From the NCBI GenBank assembly GCA_963694535.1, contig CAVODE010000016.1:1-26674 (forward strand): a DNA stretch of 26,674 bases. Direction: 5' to 3'. The number at the start of each line of letters is the position of its first letter. The first letter of the stretch is position 1. Below are positions 23,964-26,674 of the stretch, piece by piece. The stretch comes from UBA2979 sp963694535. Its GTDB lineage: Bacteria > Chloroflexota > Dehalococcoidia > UBA2979. Both the position numbers and the translations under genes were made by a program. Below the pieces are notes generated by a model. It did not search any database and had not been told where the DNA came from. It saw only the letters and a program-made list of their open reading frames with translations.

Positions 23964-24887
23964 ATGAGTGAGAGTATAGGACTTGGGATAGCTGGCTTTC
24001 CTTTTGAAACGAGTGCCGATTTTTTTAAGTGGGTTGAGTTATGCGAGGCCGGCGATGTTGACTCAATATGGACAAGCGATCGACTTGTGTCTGAGGCGAT
24101 GAATCTTGAGCCATTGGCACTGATGGCAGTGTTAGCGGGAGCGACAGATCGATTGCAATTTGGAATGAATGTGGTGGTTTTACCCTTCCGTGACCCACTT
24201 ATTCTTGCGAAGCAGTGTGCAACTATTGACTTCTTATCTGATGGTCGACTTATTCCTGCTTTTGGTGTTGGTTCTGTTGCGATACCTGAGTGGTCAGCAA
24301 CAGGTCGCAGTCCGCAAGGACGAGGTAAGCAAGTTGATGAGATGCTTGAGATCATGTCCTTGCTTTGGCAGGGTGAGCGTGTGACCTACGACGGTAGCTA
24401 TTATCAATATTCAAATGCGCAAATAGCCCCGGTACCGGTTAGACAACCTCTTCCACTTTGGATTGGTGGTTCTTCTAAAGCCGCAATTCGACGTACAGTA
24501 GGTCTTGGCAATGGTTGGTTGGCTGGAATTCAGAGTCCAGCTCAAATTAAACCTGTGGTGGCTGCTATCAAGGCCGAAGGATTAAGAATCAATAGGCCTA
24601 TCGATGATGATCACTACGGAGCGGGAATCGGATTTCGTTTTGGCAGCTGGGACGAGCCGGTAGTTCAAGACCAGGTTGCTCGTTTAGATCGATTTCCTGA
24701 ACTGGATTCTGCTAAGTCATACCTTGCTGTTGGTAACGCCGAAGAAATATTGGAAACGTTAACTACCTATAGGGAAGCTGGTATTTCTAAATTTGTGCTG
24801 CGCCCGATTGGCACATCCTCCGCGGATATTATGAACCAAACAGAAAAGTTAATTAATGAAGTAATTCCGGCAGTGCATCAGAAATAG
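23964..24887 (+). CDS. LLM-class (luciferase-like) oxidoreductase
   Basis: The 307-aa TIM barrel is of the F420/FMN-dependent luciferase-like class. Features include the N-terminal IGLGIAGFPF strand, IWTSDRLVSEAM, DRLQFGMNVVVLPFRDPLILAKQ-type core, LSDGRLIPAFGVGS, RGKQVDEMLEIMSLLW, and PLPLWIGGSSKAAIRR. AAGGA lies ahead of the ATG. It is in the middle of the plus-strand catabolic run between amidase and SDR genes. The F420 preference is inferred from class and from the F420 biosynthesis genes in this window; an FMNH2-dependent monooxygenase role is an alternative. The substrate is unknown. Confidence 0.88.
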   Translation: MSESIGLGIAGFPFETSADFFKWVELCEAGDVDSIWTSDRLVSEAMNLEPLALMAVLAGATDRLQFGMNVVVLPFRDPLILAKQCATIDFLSDGRLIPAFGVGSVAIPEWSATGRSPQGRGKQVDEMLEIMSLLWQGERVTYDGSYYQYSNAQIAPVPVRQPLPLWIGGSSKAAIRRTVGLGNGWLAGIQSPAQIKPVVAAIKAEGLRINRPIDDDHYGAGIGFRFGSWDEPVVQDQVARLDRFPELDSAKSYLAVGNAEEILETLTTYREAGISKFVLRPIGTSSADIMNQTEKLINEVIPAVHQK

Positions 24888-24927
24888 ATTTTGTGATCGT
24901 CAGAATACACGAATGAGGGAGCTATAT

Positions 24928-25797
24928 ATGGAGACAGCACTGATAACAGGGTCAAGTACTGGTATCGGACAATCTGTGGCTTTGCATTTAGCACGTAATG
25001 GATTCCAAGTGTTTGCAACTATGCGAAACCCAGAAGCTGGGAAAGATTTACTCACCATAGCGTCTGACGAAGGTATTGAAATTATGGTGTTGCAACTGGA
25101 TGTCAACGACGTTGATTCATGTAACTCCTGTGTGAGCGAAGTTATGTCACGAGCTGGTCAAATCGACGTATTGGTTAACAATGCTGGTATAGGTGGTGGT
25201 GGTGCCGTAGAAGAGACGCCAATAGAGGTTTTTCGTGATCTTTTTGAGACTAATGTGTTTGGTGCTCTCCAGATGATGCAGTTAGTACTACCCGGAATGC
25301 GCGAACGCAGACATGGAACGATCGTCAATGTTACGTCTGTTGCAGGGCGTGTCGCATCACCAAGCATGGGTGCATACGTAGGTAGTAAATTCGCGCTCGA
25401 CTCCATTACCGAAGTACTTGCTGCTGAAGTCTATAGATTTGGGATTCGCGTGGCTCTTATCGAACCAGGCGTGGTATTGACTCCAATATTCACTAAGCGA
25501 GATGAGCGGGTGACATCATCTGAGGAGTCGCCATACAGAGAATTTTCTGAGCGGATAGGACACCATTTTGCCACCAAACTGCAGAATCCTGCTATGCCGG
25601 AGGATGTTGCACAGGTGATTCTGGACGCAATTACTACTGATACTCCGAAGCTTCGCTACCTAGTCGGTACTGATGCGGAAACGCTGATGTCAGCCAGACA
25701 AAAAATTTCGGATGAGGAGTGGATCGCAATGGGTCGTGAAATGACTCTAGAGAAATTTTCAGAGATCCAGTCTCAGATGGGCATTGATTTGTCGTAG
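24928..25797 (+). CDS. short-chain dehydrogenase/reductase
   Basis: The 289-aa product has a complete classical SDR set: TGSSTGIG (7-14) for NAD(P), LDVND, NNAG (84-87), Ser137 in NVTSVAG, and YVGSK with Tyr150 and Lys154. The ATG at 24928 follows GAGGGAG at normal spacing and puts the Rossmann strand at the very N-terminus. An ATG at 24913 is part of that site and would only add MRELY. It is 40 bases after the LLM gene and 56 before the quinone-oxidoreductase-like gene, within the same plus-strand run. The substrate is unknown. Confidence 0.9.
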   Translation: METALITGSSTGIGQSVALHLARNGFQVFATMRNPEAGKDLLTIASDEGIEIMVLQLDVNDVDSCNSCVSEVMSRAGQIDVLVNNAGIGGGGAVEETPIEVFRDLFETNVFGALQMMQLVLPGMRERRHGTIVNVTSVAGRVASPSMGAYVGSKFALDSITEVLAAEVYRFGIRVALIEPGVVLTPIFTKRDERVTSSEESPYREFSERIGHHFATKLQNPAMPEDVAQVILDAITTDTPKLRYLVGTDAETLMSARQKISDEEWIAMGREMTLEKFSEIQSQMGIDLS

Positions 25798-25853
25798 TTA
25801 ATTGTTAATCAGCAGTCAACTGGTTCATTTGTGTATGAGATGGAGTTCGTTAT

Positions 25854-26674
25854 ATGAAAGCGATTATTTCAACCGCACCGGGGGACATTGATTCAGTTTT
25901 ATATGAAGAACTTCAAGCTCCTGTCATTGGGTCAGATCAGGTGCGAATTGCCGTGCGAGCCGCTGGAGTGAACTTTGCCGACCTCCTCCTAATCCAAGGA
26001 AAGTATCAAGACAAGCCCAAGTATCCCTTTGCCCCAGGTCTTGAGGTTTCGGGTGTTGTACTCGAAGGACGGGGAGATACGGCAAAACCTCTAATTGGGC
26101 GACGTGTGGTGGCAGCCATTACACATGGCGGATTTGCTGAAGAAGTAGTAACCGACACTTGTAATGTAATTGAAATTCCAGATCATATGAGCTACGAGAC
26201 AGCAGCAACTATTCCGATTGCTTATGGAACATCATATTTGGCTCTGACGGAACGGGCACGTCTGCACCAAGGTGAGGTGGTGCTGGTGCATGGCGCGTCT
26301 GGTGGAGTTGGATTGACAGCCGTAGAGATTTCGCATGCGTTGGGGGCAACCGTTATTGCAACGGCTAGTAGCCACGAGAAATTGATGATTGCAAAATCTT
26401 ATGGGGCTGATGTATTAATCAACTATGCCCAAGAAGAGATCAGTAAATCGGTTCTCAATGTTGTTGAGGGCGTTGATGTCGTTTTTGATCCCGTTGGTGG
26501 TACTGCATTTGAAGAATCAATGCACTGTATTCTACCTGGTGGAAGAATACTGATAATAGGTTTTGCCAGCGGTAGCGTCCCTAAAATAGCCGCAAATCAT
26601 CTATTGGTGAAGGATGTATCAGCGTTAGGCTTCAGTTTCGGTAAAGTCAGGGTTAGATCGCCAGAGCTAATGCG
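25854..26674 (+). CDS. NADPH:quinone oxidoreductase-like MDR (partial)
   Basis: The first 273 residues of an MDR zinc-independent oxidoreductase are present; the 3' end is cut by the right edge. GroES-like domain: GVNFADLLLIQGKYQ (38-52) and PGLEVSGVV (61-69). Cofactor loop: HGASGGVGLTA (146-156), and a second strand segment GVDVVFDPVGG. It reduces quinones or enals with NADPH. TGGAG lies ahead of the ATG. It is the last visible gene of the plus-strand run begun at 20308. It differs from the MDR at 11252-12385 in its standard GASGGVG loop. Confidence 0.9.
   Translation, partial: MKAIISTAPGDIDSVLYEELQAPVIGSDQVRIAVRAAGVNFADLLLIQGKYQDKPKYPFAPGLEVSGVVLEGRGDTAKPLIGRRVVAAITHGGFAEEVVTDTCNVIEIPDHMSYETAATIPIAYGTSYLALTERARLHQGEVVLVHGASGGVGLTAVEISHALGATVIATASSHEKLMIAKSYGADVLINYAQEEISKSVLNVVEGVDVVFDPVGGTAFEESMHCILPGGRILIIGFASGSVPKIAANHLLVKDVSALGFSFGKVRVRSPELM

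Noticed and set aside
23825..24355. 176-aa open frame on the minus strand
   Set aside because: Antisense to the amidase end and the LLM oxidoreductase, both with strong motifs; composition and lack of a ribosome site suggest a shadow.
1..26674. CRISPR array, insertion sequence, prophage or attachment site
   Set aside because: No evenly spaced repeats, transposase or integrase motifs, or direct repeats flanking the tRNA-Pro gene were found.

Overview
The window is about 26.7 kb of chromosome with moderate G+C and dense gene packing. It has no insertion sequences, phage genes or CRISPR array. It carries coenzyme F420 biosynthesis genes, several putative F420- or flavin-dependent luciferase-like oxidoreductases, and many CoA-linked and SDR/MDR catabolic enzymes. 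This mix fits an uncultivated marine Chloroflexota such as the SAR202 clade. An actinobacterium is less likely, because F420 genes there usually carry a CofE-nitroreductase (FbiB) fusion, whereas here the nitroreductase domain is fused to CofC. The taxonomic call is inference from gene content only.

Region 1 (1-1997, minus strand) holds a two-gene F420 operon. A CofD-type transferase is translationally coupled to a CofC-nitroreductase fusion that runs off the left edge. Region 2 (2109-9435, plus strand) is mostly housekeeping: peptidyl-tRNA hydrolase, the transcription-repair coupling factor Mfd, a HAD hydrolase overlapping a GNAT acetyltransferase, a metal-dependent amidohydrolase and a polytopic membrane protein. 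A tRNA-Pro(GGG) gene (9476-9552), a LysE-type exporter and a luciferase-like oxidoreductase follow.

Region 3 (11252-16062, minus strand) looks like one catabolic operon, read in the order acyl-CoA dehydrogenase, CaiB/BaiF CoA-transferase, arylsulfotransferase-like propeller protein, MDR oxidoreductase. The first two overlap and the others are 18-34 bases apart. Further minus-strand genes follow at 16154-19093: a homocysteine S-methyltransferase-like protein, a 1-Cys peroxiredoxin and an MFS transporter.

Region 4 (19151-26674, plus strand) begins divergently from the MFS gene with an SDR. After a small convergent ORF comes a tight run: crotonase-family protein, MFS exporter, amidase, luciferase-like oxidoreductase, SDR, and a quinone-oxidoreductase-like gene cut by the right edge. 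Together, regions 3 and 4 look like machinery for taking up or exporting small organic acids, amides or sulfate esters and oxidising them through CoA and F420/NAD(P) chemistry. The substrate cannot be read from the sequence.

The most unusual items are the CofC-nitroreductase fusion, the apparently cytoplasmic arylsulfotransferase inside an acyl-CoA operon, two near-perfect palindromes in intergenic leaders (17860-17875 and 19094-19110), an extra segment in the Mfd motor, and substitutions at normally conserved catalytic positions of Pth, the acyl-CoA dehydrogenase and the crotonase.
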